NCBI GenBank assembly: GCA_963920705.1 | Contig: OY987226.1 | Location: 24,013,136-24,077,135 of the forward strand | Direction of reading: 5' to 3' | Origin: Odiellus spinosus | Taxonomy: Eukaryota > Arthropoda > Arachnida > Opiliones > Phalangiidae | Length of the DNA stretch: 64,000 nt | In this document: piece after piece, positions 22,701-33,600 of the stretch | Layout of the letters: each line of letters opens with the position of its first letter | Numbering within the stretch: position 1 is the stretch's first letter | Notes under the pieces: generated by a model | Databases searched by the model: none | What the model was told of the DNA's origin: nothing | Seen by the model: the letters and a program-made list of their open reading frames with translations, nothing else | Translations under genes and position numbers: made by a program

Positions 22701-23358
22701 CAGAAGTGCGAGAAAAATGTATTTGAAACTTTCAAATCTCCATGTTAAAATCTCATAGGCTGGGGTGGGATAGGTTGGGTTAGTTAAGATTGGGTTAGTT
22801 AAGGTTAGGTTAGGCATTCTAGGGATTTTATTATGAAAATTTGAAAATTTCAAATACGTTTTTCTCACATTTCTGCTAGTCATAGATTTTTTTTAAGTAT
22901 TTATTCTGAGCTCCCCGGGTCCAAATGAGTCCATAACCATTGTTATTTAGTGGGGGTCAGAATATCGTAATCTAGCCTGAAAACGCCCTTTTAAGCATCA
23001 TTTATTTTTGGATCTGTGGTGACGGCACTATTCTTCAATTATGGCCAAGATATTTGCCTTAATATTTACCTTGAGCATCAAGTTGAACAGGGACTGCGTT
23101 AGACGAAGTTTTCTTTTTCTTTCCCAGATCAAGGGGATACTGAGCGACGTGCACCTCGGGATACGCTCCTCCATCACCATAGTCTTCATTAACTCGAGGA
23201 ATCCATCCCTCTCGAGAACCATAAGGAGGAATTATTCTTGTAGATGCTAATGTAACCAATTGTTTTGAATTACTCTTTCGGGATGATTCTTTTTCAGTTT
23301 CATCGTAATCAAACGTTGGCTGAGTCGGAGGTGGTAAAATACTGTTTAACAAGGCCAT
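18549..23358 (-). CDS. SNW1: SNW domain protein 1 / SKIP (Bx42)
   Basis: Three exons on the minus strand: 23358-23070, 21478-21316, 19725-18549. Junctions are GT-AG and in phase; the product has 542 residues, close to the 536 of human SNW1. Seen: N-terminal PPYGSREGWIPR and YPEVHVAQYPLDLGKKKK (residues 40-90), then IRYTPSQQGMAYNSGAKQR, the MEPPRFKINKKIPRGPPSPP block, the family signature SNWKNAKGYTIPLDKRLAAD starting near residue 255, a long charged helix (EMRAQLEKKLAQKEKEK), RAAPDKRSKIEKQ, QFDQRLFNQ and a C-terminal FGLDKFL. SNW1 is a nuclear spliceosome component (active stages) and a co-regulator of nuclear receptor and Notch transcription (family knowledge). It is divergent from MTA1, with 1.29 kb between the start codons. 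The start is chosen because MALLNSILPPPTQ matches the family N terminus. Confidence 0.97.
19726..21315. other. SNW1 intron 2
   Basis: AT-rich. Around 20300-20600 it contains AACCTGGAAAAGTCAG-like and GGTCAGGGACATTTGAAAA motifs that resemble a dispersed repeat seen again at 53740-53860. It also contains the isolated reading frame at 20936-21241 listed separately. Confidence 0.5.
20936..21241 (-). other. unassigned 101-codon open frame in SNW1 intron 2
   Basis: Open minus-strand frame with a balanced, protein-like composition (LDNITLHLSIRWIDTAGVPF near the middle, then a Cys-containing KSCKCNLRP stretch). It does not match SNW1, and none of the obvious AG acceptors puts it in phase with SNW1 exon 2. 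No start with good context. It may be a fragment of a retroposed or nested gene, or chance. I do not recognise a family. Confidence 0.3.
21316..21478 (-). CDS. SNW1: SNW1 exon 2
   Basis: Acceptor TTTCTAG (downstream of a T tract on this strand), donor GTATGA; phase 1 in, phase 2 out. It encodes GKIKYDVIVRQGQKKDKVIY and NDPELQRPDDE, matching the family segment between the N terminus and the SNW domain. Confidence 0.95.
21883..22165. repeat. dispersed repeat copy interrupted by MITE B
   Basis: The outer sequence (TTTCCCTGATCATTTATAA, GCGAGCTGTTGGCAATA, TAGTTTGCTCAGAATA) matches the unoccupied copy at 53515-53700. MITE B splits this copy at the TA after GGCAA. In SNW1 intron 1. Confidence 0.75.
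21964..22075. mobile_element. CCCTTAC MITE, copy B
   Basis: 112-bp short copy; right end AACTTTTTTTGGTAAGGG, left end diverged (TCCTTAAGGAAAAAAGTTAG). Flanked by TA on each side. The empty relative at 53595 reads GGCAATGTACACTTTTTTCT, showing that this element duplicated a TA on insertion. Confidence 0.85.
22765..22816 (+). repeat. TTAGG-like degenerate short repeat
   Basis: GGTTGGGTTAGTTAAG followed by GGTTAGGTTAGG. It resembles the arthropod telomeric TTAGG unit but is short, impure and internal to SNW1 intron 1; most likely an interstitial relic or coincidence. Confidence 0.5.
23070..23358 (-). CDS. SNW1: SNW1 exon 1
   Basis: ATG at 23358-23356; donor GTAAAT after 23070, phase 1. It encodes the conserved N terminus including GWIPRVNEDYGDGGAYPEVH. 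Confidence 0.95.
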
Positions 23359-23749
23359 TTTTGTTAAGACTTCAAATTCGATTTCCTAAATTTGTATCCC
23401 TTTTAAAAGGAATTTATAATTAGAATTATATATTTTGGTAGCGCCAAGGCACAAAAACAAAGGTGTATTTGATCATTTGATGAAGTTGAAAACTTACAAG
23501 ATCTGTGATTTACGATACACTGTAAAACGCTGTTTTTAACTAAATAACATTTTCCTCAATTAACCTCCAATAAGCTGAACTTTTTAATAACATCAATCTG
23601 CTTTAACAAAACAAGCAGACAATGCGTACTAACATATAAGCAAATTACCTAGATACATATATTGAACAAGCTAGATACCGAGTAACCGAAATCAATCGAG
23701 GGAAAACGCAGGAGATTCAGAGAGCAGACGACGGCTATGGGGATTGGGC

Positions 23750-23972
23750 CCAGGAACGGAAATAAGCATTGCACATTGTTTGATAAATTTTCCAAATGTC
23801 CGATAGCTTTTTATTTTAGAGAGGGAGTCACTGGACAAATGTCCGATAAAAAAAGTACTTATCATTAAGTTATCAATACAGGAAAGCTAGAAATGTCCGA
23901 TAACTTTGAATTTCTTAAGGTTGGTTACTGGACAATGGTCCAATAAAATAATTTTCTTATTTCCGTCCCTGG
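23750..23972. mobile_element. MITE 1 in the SNW1/MTA1 promoter
   Basis: Ends CCAGGAACGGAAATAAG and CTTATTTCCGTCCCTGG. It contains three copies of CTGGACAA-TGTCC-like motifs. No convincing target duplication. Ends share GGAAATAAG with the neighbouring MITE 2, suggesting a related origin. Confidence 0.75.
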
Positions 23973-23997
23973 CAATATTAGCCCCGGCGCTCCATAG

Positions 23998-24266
23998 CAG
24001 GCTGGGAAATAAGGCGGTTTCACTGGACAAAAGTCCAGTTTAAAAATTAGCTGGGCCAGTTTAAAAATTAAATGCTTGGGGGTCTACTGGCCACAAGGCC
24101 AGTTAATTAATTCCAAAATTTTGTTTTGTTTCTAAGCCTACGTCATAGTGACAGTTTGTCAAGCTCATGACAATTGTAACTGGCCCATGTCCAGTTTTTT
24201 AATTAAACTGCTTGGGCTCTACTGGCCACAAGTCCAGTTCAAAAATAATCCTTATTTCCCAGCCTG
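23998..24266. mobile_element. hAT-type MITE 2 in the SNW1/MTA1 promoter
   Basis: 269 bp with ends CAGGCTGGGAAATAAGG and CCTTATTTCCCAGCCTG, flanked by the perfect 8-bp duplication CTCCATAG (23990-23997 and 24267-24274). CAGG-type ends plus 8-bp duplication fit a hAT MITE. Inside are four short palindromes of the form ACTGGMC-N4-GKCCAGT. A diverged relative with similar ends lies at 44267-44328. Confidence 0.9.
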
Positions 24267-24652
24267 CTCCATAGCCTCCATCCCAAAATTCCAATTTGCC
24301 AAATTGGCGGCGCCGCAAAGCAACGATAATGATGGTCATAGCTGGATAAAACTGCTCCAAGAGTCCAACGTGCAAACTTGTAAACTGAAAGGGGAAAAAA
24401 TGTACACCAATTAAAATATGTCGCTGAATTCATAGAGAAAGTATTCTCTATACTTAATTCTGTCAGTAATCAGTACCGTCAGTTTGAATTCTAGAAATTC
24501 GGTGTAACTGTAACTTATTAAAAGACGGCTTGAGTTGGGCCTTGGTCCAAACAAAGTCGTGGAGTCGTGGACTGGTGGTGTCATAGTGATACTTTCACGT
24601 TGAAAGTGAAAAACTGTGTTAAAGTTTTAAAACATTATCTCATTATCATATA

Positions 24653-24680
24653 ATGGCTGCTAATATGTATAGAGTAGGGG
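24653..24680 (+). CDS. MTA1: MTA1 exon 1
   Basis: Start ATG with nine codons MAANMYRVG and a split Gly/Asp codon; donor GTAAGT at 24681. The peptide is identical to the family start, which fixes the initiation codon. Confidence 0.95.
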
Positions 24681-27600
24681 GTAAGTGTTAACATTCAAAT
24701 TTATTTTTTTGCTGTTGTTTACTATATTTCTATAAAAGTTGCAGTAATCACATCAAATCATACTGTCTTTGGTAAACTTTTCACAACTATTTCAAAATCC
24801 TGAGAACACTCATTAAGGATCCCCCTCTTAGTGTATCCCCCTGTGGCTAGAGATTATGTAGGAAGAGATCTGCGATCTCCAATCTCCGCCTCGTGAGACA
24901 CGGCTCGTTGCCCTGGGTTGGACCATATTCCAAATCGTCTTCTTAAAAACTGTGCCTCTTCCCTTGCTCAGCCCCTCCATTCCCTTTTTACTACTTCCCT
25001 ATTAGAAGGGGATATCCCCAATGATTGGCGCGTGGCCCATGTTACCCCGATTTACAAGGGTAAGGGATGTAAGAGTGATGCATCTAATTACCGTCCCATT
25101 AGCTTGACATCGGCTGTCTGCAAAGTTATGGAGAAGTGTCTTAGGATGGCACTACTGCCTCATCTAACCCCCCTCCTCAGCAAATTCCAACATGGATTTC
25201 TAAACAATAGATCGGTTGAGTCCAATATGCTAACCGCCCTCTTCGACTGGTTGGAGGCGTATGATAGGGGAGACCGCGTTGACGTTATTTACCTTGATAT
25301 AGCTAAGGCATTTGACTCCGTCCCCCACCAGCGACTATTGGCTAAACTCAAGAGCTACGGCATCTCAAACAATCTATTTCACTGGATCAAATCATATCTG
25401 CAAAATAGGTCCCAATCCGTTCGCATAGGCTCTGCCCTGAGTGGCTATCTACCTGTTATTAGTGGAGTTCCCCAGGGCAGTGTCCTTGGTCCATTACTTT
25501 TTCTCATATATATAAACGACCTTCCGGCAGTTATTACCTCCTTATTATGTCTATACGCGGATGACCTTAAAATATATAGAGTTATTAGCTCCTATGACAA
25601 TGTCCTCTCCCTCCAGATGGACCTACAAAATCTAGAAACCTGGTGTACCCGTAATGGGCTAGCATTTAATAGCCATAAATCTATGGTTTTAACCATTCAA
25701 CACTCCCCGTCTCCACTCACCTCCCCCTCCCCTTACTTTATTTGTGGTCATAACATTCGACGAGTCAATGAGTGTCGGGACCTGGGTATTCAGGTTACCC
25801 ATAATCTAAAATTCCATTCTCACATTTTAAAAACCTGTGGTCGAGCCAATGGCCTATTAGCCACAATCAAAGCCAATTTTCCAGGAATTTCCTCCGCCCT
25901 CCTCACTCGACTCTTCCAGTGCTATGTTCGCCCCCTTCTTGAATTTGGAAGTCAAATCTGGAGTCCTTATATGGTCAAGGATCTGAAGCTTTTGGACGAT
26001 GTCCAGGGCCGTGCTTCTCGTATCCCCTTCCATCTTCGCTCTAAGCCCCGTAAAGTGCGATTGTCTTCCCTGGGTTGGGCCCCCCTTTCCCAACGACGTA
26101 CTTTCCTAGACCTAGTTAGTCTCTTCAAGCTATTGCTCCAGCCGAAGCAGGCTTATTTCGCACCAGCTCCTCCCTCTACTATCACTCGAGGGCATCACCG
26201 GAAACTTTTCCATAAGTCATCCCACAAGGACCCTATGAAGTACTCCTTTTTCAGAAGAACGATACCAGTTTGGAACTCCCTCCCCTCTGATATAGTTTCT
26301 CTTCGATCTATTAGCCAGTTTAAATCTAAACTTCGTGGGCATCTGCATATTTAGTCTATATCAGGAGCTGCATGACTTGTAATACCATCAGTTTTTAATT
26401 GTTGCCAACACCCAGTTTAATTGTCGATACAACCCGAGTTTAAATATGTTTGTTCATAATTTTTGTAATTTGGAGCTGTAAGGCTTTACAAGCCCTAGCT
26501 CGTCTTTTTAAAAGGAGAAAAAAAAAAAAAAAAAAAAAAAAAGGACCCTTCCCGCCCTCCGCCGCACCTATCTAGACCTGATCCACTTATTCTATCCTCC
26601 CCCACCCAGTCCTATTTTATTCCAGCCACAGCGGCCCATCAAACCCGTGGCCACACACTCAAACTTTTCCTGAAGCCCTTTAAGAAAGACTCCCTTAAAT
26701 ACTCTTTCTTCAGGAGAATAATTCCCATCTGGAACAACCTCCCTGAAGACGTGGTCTCAGTGAGGTCAGTTGGTCATTTCAAGGGCAAGCTAAGACTGCA
26801 CCTTGATATTTGACCATTCAACTTACTGTCGTCCCAGTAATCTTACTCCCCTGTTTATTACTTTATATTTTTGTACATTTTTTACTTTATTCGCCCCATG
26901 TATAAATTTTATCCTTTATTATCCCCCATGTATACCTTTACTCTGCCCCCTGTTCTGCTACCATATTACCTTGTGTCCCACTACTTCTTTATTGGTTATG
27001 CCTCTTTCTGGAGCTGTAAGCGTCAATTAAATGAAAAAAAAAAGTTCTACTACAGGGACTTACTATGTTTTGTATCAGGATCCAATGTGAGACGACAACC
27101 ACTGCCTTGTTTCCCTTACCAAAAAAAGTTGGTCTTAAGAGGTCTTGGGGAAGTTTTTCGGGTGTTTTATGCAGTCTTAGGAGGTCTTGGAGAAGTCTTC
27201 ATTATGTCAAGAAGACTTTTTGTAGTGTTCTTGAGGACCTCTTCAGATCGGACTATCTTTTTTCGGTAAGGGTTAATTTATAATTTTTCAATCCGTGATT
27301 CATTTCTAACATGCATAGATACAACTCCTTTCAAATGGGGCGACTCACTACTATAAAATGTAGTGTATGCACTGTTAGTATTGAGCAGTGGTGGGCAAAT
27401 TCGCGAACGATCAGGATTGGCTTTACAAAAGTCACTCGCGGATTGTCCACCACAGTTTTTGAGTGTAGGCTCAAGGGACTGGAACAATCATATTATCCCT
27501 CATAAAGTCCTAGACAACTATCAAATTACCATAAATTATTTACTAAATATAAATAATAATTTTTGCCTGATGGGCAAAATTGCCTTTTGCTGGGTAAATA

Positions 27601-30600
27601 AACTTGAAACTGATTTTAACATTAAAAACCATGAATTGAGGAGTAAATTATAGCACAGCAATGAATAAACTTCACCTTATCACCTCAATTTTGGCGTTCA
27701 AAAGGAGGTATCTGGTGTTAAATTTGGCAGTTTGGCTATGAATTAGAGGATTTAACTTTTTTAAAATACTACTTTCATCCATGCTACTCAGTGTCACAAT
27801 TGCAGACTTTTCTTTCACCACTCTAAAAAGGCCCATGGAAGAATATTCCTTTTTTTCGAAGGATGATCGGAAATATTCCTCTCCTCAGATCTAATCTCTC
27901 TAATTTCCACTGGACAATTTCAACTAAAGCTCTGACAACACATTAATCCAAACACACCAGCAGTGTGACTGTCACTCCCTCATGGACGATGGATAGCGAC
28001 TCTGGTTTTGGCGGCACCAATCCAAAATGGTTCCATCAGATATGATGTTAATTTGTCTACATCTCTAGGTGTCAAATTTTTGTCCTCATCGTATTCTTCG
28101 AACAAGCACTCTAAACTAAAAACATCATTGTTGATTTAATTTTGGTGGCTAATTAAAAACTCATTTTTTTTTTTTTTTTTTTTTTTTTTCTGATTTATAA
28201 AAGTCCAAGCGTTGTTGTTTTGTTGGAATGTTCGGTTCTTCGTTGAGCCCAGTTGAACTTAATCGTTCTCTGTTTTGCCTTTGAGCATCAAGTGTCTTCA
28301 TCATCATATCTTGAATCCAGAATGTCACGAATTATTTTTCTTCTGCTGAAAGGCAAGCCATTCTCTTTGTTTTTGGATTTATAGCTACTGCGATCTTATG
28401 GGAACGATGAACTTCTAACTTTTTCAACTCGGTGACAAGCTTTTTGTTGCTCTGAAGAAGTGAAGGATAAAGATAATATGGTTTACTATAACTAAGTGCC
28501 ATTGTGCCTCGTGTGAAGTACCTTTTTATTAGGAGCAGAGTCGTTTTTTTTTTTTTTTTTTTTTTTTTTTCAATGCCGTGTTTAAGTAGAGTTTCATGAC
28601 AAGGAAGGAGAAGATGCAGAGTTGGTTCTTTTTCCACTGAAAGTAAAGTAATGGCATTTCTGAAGGGGCCAAGCAACTTCAAAAGCTCTTTGATTAAAGG
28701 TAGCACCTCTTCCAAAGCGTAAAGGTGATGACTAGCTGTCCGTCTCTGCTTAGCTACTTCATGATGTTTCTGTCTCTTAATATATCTTTGATTATTTCTT
28801 TTGACTCGTCCATCAATTCCAACATAATTAGTTTGGCGTTCCACCTTGTGGCTACATCTTGTTTCAGCATGTAGGGCAATTCTTTTTGTAAACCCGCTCT
28901 TTTAAAATAAGCAACAAGTTCTTTGCAAACAATGAAAACGTTCGCAACTTCTTTGGGAGTCGCTTGTCTTCCCGCAAGGATTTTTTTCAAAAATGTGACA
29001 CAGTTTTAAATTAAGTTGATGAGAAGCACACCATAGTCAATCTGGGAAAGCTTTGGACATGTTGGAAGCCCCATCAGTTACGTACAAGATTTCAGTCTCA
29101 GGATTTCAAAATTTCGCTCATCTTACTGGCTAACTTTTGGCTGTCTTACTTTTCAGCCATTGGCCGAGAAGCTAATGTTTTCGAGTGCAGCTCATATTTT
29201 TCATCCAGGAAATGGCTAGTTACTGACATATAAGCTTGCTTTGTTTTCTCTGATACTTAATTTTCTGACGTAATGGATAAATATTTCGCTTTTGAAATGA
29301 CTGAAATCACAGCGCTTTTGGTGTTTGTAACTACTTGATCGACTGTTGTTGGATTGGGTAATATGGTGTGAGCTGGTACGTTTCCGTATTTCGAACCTAT
29401 TTCTGCTAAAGATTGTGCTATGTGGTAGAATTCATCACCTACTAAAGATTTGAATGGTCTCATGTCAAGGGCACAATACTCTACGACAGTGTCTACGAAG
29501 TTTTTCCTTTCATTTTGCGGTATATCAGAATACGTTTTCATCTGTTAAGTATTAAGAGAGTTATTGACCTTCAGTCCACCCTAAACAATTAAATATTACC
29601 AATTGAGGCATACTGATTGCTTAGCAAATAGCAATTTAGCACAGTAACTAACAAGGGTCTAAGATTTAGACTGAACTGAATAGTATACGCACCTTCTTTT
29701 GTGTAAATCCATGATTTAAACAGCCCTGTGATTAGATTATGCTGGAGAATAAGGAAATGCTTTAGTAAATTTTTCGGTGCATTCGTTGTATCTCATTCTG
29801 TTCGTTTCTTGATATCGCTTATGACTTAGAACAGTGTCGCAATCATTACACAGTATAAAGTCACTGCATTTTTCCATCCAAATAGATTTTTGAAAAGTTT
29901 TTCCATATTAAGCTCTTTGACTCAACTTATACATGAGTGATCTTGGAACTTTTATCTTGGAACTTTTTTCTCATGCTAGTTTTTGAAGTTCTTCTTTTGA
30001 TAAGTACTAGTACTTTTAGTTTTTGTTGAACTTGAAGTAGAAAATGTTTCCAAGACTTGTGAGTCACTGCTACATACTTTGTCATCTACTTCCTTTGATA
30101 TTGAATTTTTAGAACTCTCGGATTGCACAATTTCCGATTTACTGTTATTTGGAATAAACGAACTAAATGATTTGGGAGTTTTACTGCCCATTATATTAGT
30201 ACGCAAATGTTTCACATCTGGACTCTGTCGACTCGTCTCATCACTGACTCTCCAAGAATAACAATCCAAAATTCCAAATATCCTGTGACCCACAAGCTAC
30301 GAAAGTTATGTTTTTGTTTCGGTTTCCAAATGCATTGATTGTAACTATGTTTTTTTTTCAATTTTTTCTAGATAGACTAATAAAGGGCTCCACTAGCCCG
30401 GGAATTGGGACCCAAAAGTTTACTTCCAGTGCTAGCAACTCCATTTGGAAATTATAAATGCCATCGCCAACAAAACTCCAACTAAATCCAGCAATAACCC
30501 AACCCCAGAATTAAATATAATAATATTTCCACTCCCTCCCAACTCCCGTTCATTTCAGAGGTAATATTCCCAAAGCCACCCAACGCCAATTTTTTTATTT

Positions 30601-33600
30601 AAACTAACTCCGCCCAAAAATGTGCGAGTCCCTCGGTTTTCTGAGAGTTTGGCAGTCTTCTAAAGCCTTTGCTGTCCCCTAACTGATAGAAGGTTATGTT
30701 AGAGAGAAAAGCAAGGTCCAAAACAACGGTACACTATTGATGTCCTTTTTACGGTAACTTTCCCAGTTGGAAGTGCCCTCGATGGAGTAGAAAAAGTCAC
30801 TGATCTTTGCTCCCTGTGAAACTTATACAGAAGCCAATTCCAATTTTTAACATTTGTAGCAGCGATGTCAGAATAGAATGAAAGACTCTTCTTTTAGGTT
30901 ATTCTCAATCATGTACTTTCTCTTGTCAGGGTTTATGATCTGCCACAGTGTATTATTATTTGTACGATGTGTTTTCTCTGACATAAAATTCCAATAACCA
31001 TAACTTTTTTTTTTTTTTTATTAAGATTACGTATATTTTGAAATATCATCAACCCTACCATATCAAATTAGGCGCATTGAAGAATTAATCAAGGTAAGCA
31101 CAAAATCCCTATTATTTCTAAAGTCTAGCTATATCACTATTAATATTAATAATGTGAATTAGTTCATTTTAAAGGGCTATTAGACTATGGAAACCAGTTA
31201 TCTTTAATTTATTTAGACTGTTAAAATATGCCTTAAAACATCAAAACTCTTGAAGGTTTCCCGGTTTATTACCAAACTTGTGAGATTATAGTCTCTGTTA
31301 AATATTGTAGGTTTAATTTAATTTTAAAGGAAGACTATGCTCTGAAAAGTTCACACCGAAATAAATTTTTTCCCTGATTCCTTATAAGTAAATATAACCA
31401 TCTAAATATTTTACCATTTTTATAAAAATATTTCCGAGCACATTCATTTTTTAAAACTTCGTTAGGCTTAGCTATTTGAGTGGATTTTTAAACTGTTGCC
31501 AAGAAACCAATTAGAGCATTTCTAAAGTGCTAGCCAATCCCATCAGGCTCTAGAATATATGCAAGAAACATTTTTGCTATTGTCTGAGTAATCAATGGTT
31601 AAGCCAGGTTTAACATTGCCTATCACTACATAGCTATTAAACCATTGTTTACTAGCCTAAACATTAGTACCTACACTGTCGTATGTAATGTATGAGATTT
31701 TTGGTTTTTTGAAAGTGACTTTCCTTTCATATTTATTTTATAATACTTTTAGCTATTTTTCAGCCTTATATTTTCAGTGAGATATGAAGTAAGTTTCAAG
31801 CATTATTTTAAGACTAATTCCATGATTTTACACCGATTAGTTAGTCAAAAATATTTTTATAAAAATGGAAAAAAATTTAAAGGGAGGATGAAAGGCCGAA
31901 ACAACTTATTTTAAATCGATAAAGAATGCTAAAATATGAAAAAGAATAATATAACTCACCAAAAATATTTCGTTATTTTATAATCAATTTATTAAGTTCC
32001 GAAACTTGAAGTTGCTAAGCCTTGGCTGCCTAGCTCGGTGAAATCGGCGAGCACGAGCCGTTTTTTTTTAAATTCGCATAATAACTAGTAACCAATCACG
32101 AGCGAGTACGCCTATTTTAAAAATTCGCTTACTCGCTCGTGATTGGCTACTAGCCGAAGCTGATGAAACCCTCCTTTGAAGTCTATTACTCCCTGGTCTT
32201 GTCTAACCCTCTCTGTATGCGTTAGTTTCAAAAAGCGCGATTCGTACGCCTCCTAACGGTAGATATTTTCGGAGCGGGAGTTCGTCGAGCGAATATCTCT
32301 AGCAGCCTTGGAGTTCGTCAAAAAAAATCGTCGTTTGTGGAGAGAGAGAGTTTCCAATTTTGTGTAGACAGGGGGGGTATGAAGTAGGACCCCTCCAATC
32401 TCGTAAAATTGGGAATTTTAGCCATACAGAGAAGAGTGCTATATGGAACATTAGAGTAGTAGACTTCAAAGGAGGGTTTCATCGGCTTCTGCTACTAGTT
32501 TAAAAAATTACAGGTCATGCTCGCCGATTTCACTGAGCTAGGCAGCCAAGGCTTAGCATCTTCAAGTTTCGGAACTTTGGAAATTGATTATAAAATAACG
32601 AAATATTTTTGGTGAGTTATATTATTGTTTTTCTCATTATTTTAGCATTCTTTATCGATTTAAAATAAGTTGTTTCGGCCTTTCATCCTCCCTTTAAGGC
32701 GGAGGAATTGAGTATTAAACCTAATTTTCAAATCTTGTGAAAAATACAACTTCAAATTACGCGGGAGATTCAGACAAATCTTATGTTTTCAATGGGAAAA
32801 TTGAGTCCGACTCAAGTTTCCACCTTAAAATTACCCGCGTTTAAAAATAATTAGAATGTGAACGAAGTAACAGGTGACAAATTATGAAATTGATCTCAAA
32901 ATTAAAAGGACAGAGTCTTCGTAAAGATCTGGCAAAACATAATATTGATCGTCGCTAAAAGGACTTAACACTAATCTTCGGTGAAGCGCTAGACTAGATT
33001 ACACCACAATTATGTAAAAGCTCGTACTCGTGGCCGAATTTTTTACGTCTGCTGATTGGCCTCTTGGCAACAGTGAGTTATTCAAACACATGTATAGGAT
33101 ATAAAACTTTAAAAAATATTTTCTTATACAATTTCTACTTCAAAAATTATGAAAAAATTCAGGAGCCATAGTTTTTTATGGCGGATCAGATTGAAAATAC
33201 TTCATTTCAGCTAATAGTATCCCTTTAAGTGTGATATGTATGTAAATAATTTGTATTTTTATCAACTCTGATCTCTATATTTATAAATTCTATTCATTTT
33301 CTTGTAAGTTTTGTTATTTGTGCAAACTAGAGCTAGAAAGAAAACCGCTCTGGGAGAATTTTCTTTACATGAGAAAAGAGGTACCTCCCCTCTTATTGAA
33401 GTGCTCTCTTCGAGAAGGAAAAGAAAGTTTTAAGTGGGCAAGTGTTCCCACGTGTGTGGACAGTGGTTGCAATACTCGAAGTCAATGTCACCTGAGGCAT
33501 AGTAGATCTTTATAAATATTTGGCAGTGGTGCCAGGTGACATTAAATAAAAGTGATTTTCCCAAATAGAGAAAATTAGAGCGGGCCTGGCCAGAGGTGTT

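Larger units (their letters stand above)
23359..24652. promoter_or_regulatory. head-to-head promoter interval of SNW1 and MTA1
   Basis: The start codons of SNW1 (23358, minus) and MTA1 (24653, plus) are 1294 bp apart and point away from each other, so both promoters must lie here or in 5' leaders. No clear TATA box in either direction was identified. Two inverted-repeat elements occupy 23750-23972 and 23998-24266, about 0.4 kb from either start codon. The 24500-24650 part contains a TGAAAGTGAAAAACTGTG stretch close to the MTA1 start. Confidence 0.6.

Noticed and set aside
22765-22816. TTAGG-like units as a telomere
   Set aside because: Only a few impure units inside an intron between normal exons.
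26543-26811. Independent gene with [15 protein letters not shown]
   Set aside because: It is the C-terminal module of a LINE, matching the first LINE's own end ([15 protein letters not shown]).
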